Translations under genes and position numbers: made by a program
Notes under the pieces: generated by a model
What the model was told of the DNA's origin: nothing
The model's input: only the letters and a program-made list of their open reading frames with translations
Databases searched by the model: none
Origin: Lachnospiraceae bacterium
Lineage (GTDB): Bacteria; Bacillota; Clostridia; Lachnospirales; Lachnospiraceae
Length of the DNA: 6,619 nt
Direction of reading: 5' to 3'
NCBI GenBank assembly: GCA_017476305.1
Contig: JAFVAA010000935.1
Span: 1 to 6,619, forward strand
In this document: in pieces, positions 5,435 to 6,619 of the stretch
Layout of the letters: each line of letters starts with the position of its first letter
Numbering within the stretch: position 1 is the stretch's first letter

Positions 5435-6619
5435 TCAATACTTAATTTTCTGAAAATTCCACACAATCTCAATCTGGTCCTTTGCATACACTCTGACCTC
5501 TTTAACGAAAGCATCCACCATTTCTTTTGTCAACTTTTCAAATTTCACTCCCTCCTCTCCGAACTGTATTCCTTTCTTCTCATATTCTGCCTGTTCTGAC
5601 CGAAGCACATCCACCGCCTGCTCCTGCTTACTGATACTGTCTGACAGCTTTTTTAACATCGACTCATAAGACGATTTCTGCACCAGATAAGTCTCCTTAT
5701 CCGTCATTCCCATTTTATAGCTCTCATAAGCCTCTCTTGTATCATTCAGAAGTTTCTCCTTTGTTGCCATCATCTCACGCAGATGTTTCTCTGCTTTCTT
5801 TGCCTTTTCCTCATTCTTCTGCTGTTCGGCTTTCCGGATCTTCTCATAATCCAGAGACAGATCCGCCTCCATCTGCAGCATCGTAAGGATAACCTCCTCC
5901 AAATCCTCGTCCCGAACCGACTTCACGCAATCCGCATATTCAGCCATATTCCCGGAGAAATTTCTCTGTCTGCACAGATATTTTGGTCTGCCGGCATAAG
6001 AATGGCTCATGGCATGACCGCAGTTTCCACAGATCACTTTGCCTGTCAATGCGTGGCGTTCATGCACCCTTTTCTGTCCCCAGGTTGCCTTGCCGGACTT
6101 TACATTCCGCTCCAGTTTCTTCTTCACCATTTCAAAATCCTCTCTGCCAATGATAGCCGGGTGGGTATTCTCCACGACCTGTACTTCTTCCTCCCTCACT
6201 TTCTTAGAATGTCCGGCAATGACCTCATTTTTGTATTTCCCATATACCAGATCACCCGCATACATCCGGTTATGTAAGATGCTGCTGACGGAAGCTGTAT
6301 TCCAGACCGGTCTGTCATTTGCCTGTCGGATTGAGAAGTTTATTCCCTGTTCCCTTGTATAATCCGACCGTACAAGAACACCATCCTCATTCAGACTTTT
6401 TGCTATCTGGAACATGCTCACACCATCCAGATATTCCCTAAAAATCCTCCGCACAATCTCCGCGGCCTCCCCATCTATCGCCAGTTTATTCTTATCCTCT
6501 TTGCTCTTTTTATATCCATACGGAGCATAACAGGCAATGAATTTCCCTTTTGCCTTTCTTGCTTTCAGCGAAGTCCTCACTTTCTCCGATAAATCCTCAC
6601 TGTAAAAATCGTAAAGAAG
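5435..6619 (-). CDS. Large serine recombinase, C-terminal part (partial)
   Basis: This is a site-specific recombinase of the large serine family, cut by the window edge: the frame is open through base 6619, giving 394 visible residues. The first residues (LLYDFYSEDLSEKVRTSLKA) match the end of the catalytic domain linker. The resolvase-like N-terminal domain with the active serine lies outside. A GTG at 6580 is internal, not a start. The recombinase domain follows (YGYKK near 34, then the DGVSMFQIAKSLNEDGV helix region near 65-82). Next comes a zinc ribbon with C197-x2-C200, C216 and C231, a charged coiled-coil stretch at about 255-350, and a DUF4368-like tail (LTKEMVDAFVKEVRVYAKDQIEIVW). Such enzymes integrate and excise conjugative or mobilizable elements and prophages between short att sites. 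No frameshift is seen. Its stop lies 72 bp before abiEi without an obvious terminator. Confidence 0.9.
   Translation of the reverse strand, partial: LLYDFYSEDLSEKVRTSLKARKAKGKFIACYAPYGYKKSKEDKNKLAIDGEAAEIVRRIFREYLDGVSMFQIAKSLNEDGVLVRSDYTREQGINFSIRQANDRPVWNTASVSSILHNRMYAGDLVYGKYKNEVIAGHSKKVREEEVQVVENTHPAIIGREDFEMVKKKLERNVKSGKATWGQKRVHERHALTGKVICGNCGHAMSHSYAGRPKYLCRQRNFSGNMAEYADCVKSVRDEDLEEVILTMLQMEADLSLDYEKIRKAEQQKNEEKAKKAEKHLREMMATKEKLLNDTREAYESYKMGMTDKETYLVQKSSYESMLKKLSDSISKQEQAVDVLRSEQAEYEKKGIQFGEEGVKFEKLTKEMVDAFVKEVRVYAKDQIEIVWNFQKIKY

Noticed and set aside
5783..6362. Two overlapping plus-strand open frames of 164 and 107 codons opposite the recombinase
   Set aside because: They are antisense to the conserved zinc ribbon and coiled-coil regions and have no family resemblance.
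6578..6580. GTG as the start of a complete 381-residue recombinase
   Set aside because: The frame continues upstream to the window edge with residues typical of the recombinase linker, so the gene is partial and this GTG is an internal valine codon.
1..6619. CRISPR array, tRNA or rRNA genes
   Set aside because: No regularly spaced direct repeats, no tRNA-like cloverleaf with a TTCGA arm and no rRNA-like segments were found on reading both strands.

Overview
The window looks like part of the accessory genome of a low-GC Firmicute, most likely a gut Clostridia/Lachnospiraceae-type bacterium. The evidence is AT-rich coding sequence, Gram-positive Shine-Dalgarno sites (GGAGGT, GAGGTG), a Firmicutes-style large serine recombinase with a DUF4368-like tail, and a scrap of a VirD4-type conjugation gene. 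No species can be named from the sequence alone. Every recognisable gene is on the minus strand, so the transcription order runs from the right edge to the left.

Right part (5435-6619): the C-terminal two-thirds or so of a large serine recombinase. Its catalytic domain lies beyond the window. Centre right (3661-5362): an abiEi-abiEii pair, a type IV toxin-antitoxin / abortive infection module. Its promoter (TTGTAA-17-TAAAAT) is overlaid by a perfect 12-bp inverted repeat, as expected for AbiEi autorepression. Centre left (392-3540): a two-gene Hachiman anti-phage system, hamA (DUF1837 nuclease) followed after 8 nt by hamB (superfamily 2 helicase). It has its own promoter and a dyad in its leader. 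Left edge (1-391): no intact gene. There is about 85 bp of VirD4 coupling-protein homology (Walker A and DPKG region), then a hairpin-dense noncoding stretch that includes a pair of ATACC-N3-GGTAT palindromes.

Overall this is a small defence island of two independent modules. It sits between a site-specific recombinase and a broken conjugation gene, probably as cargo of an integrative element. Base composition changes along the window (Hachiman very AT-rich; AbiE mixed; recombinase nearer 50% GC in sampled lines), which suggests stepwise assembly. Both defence modules belong to known families. The less explained material is in the regulatory dyads and the left-hand junction.
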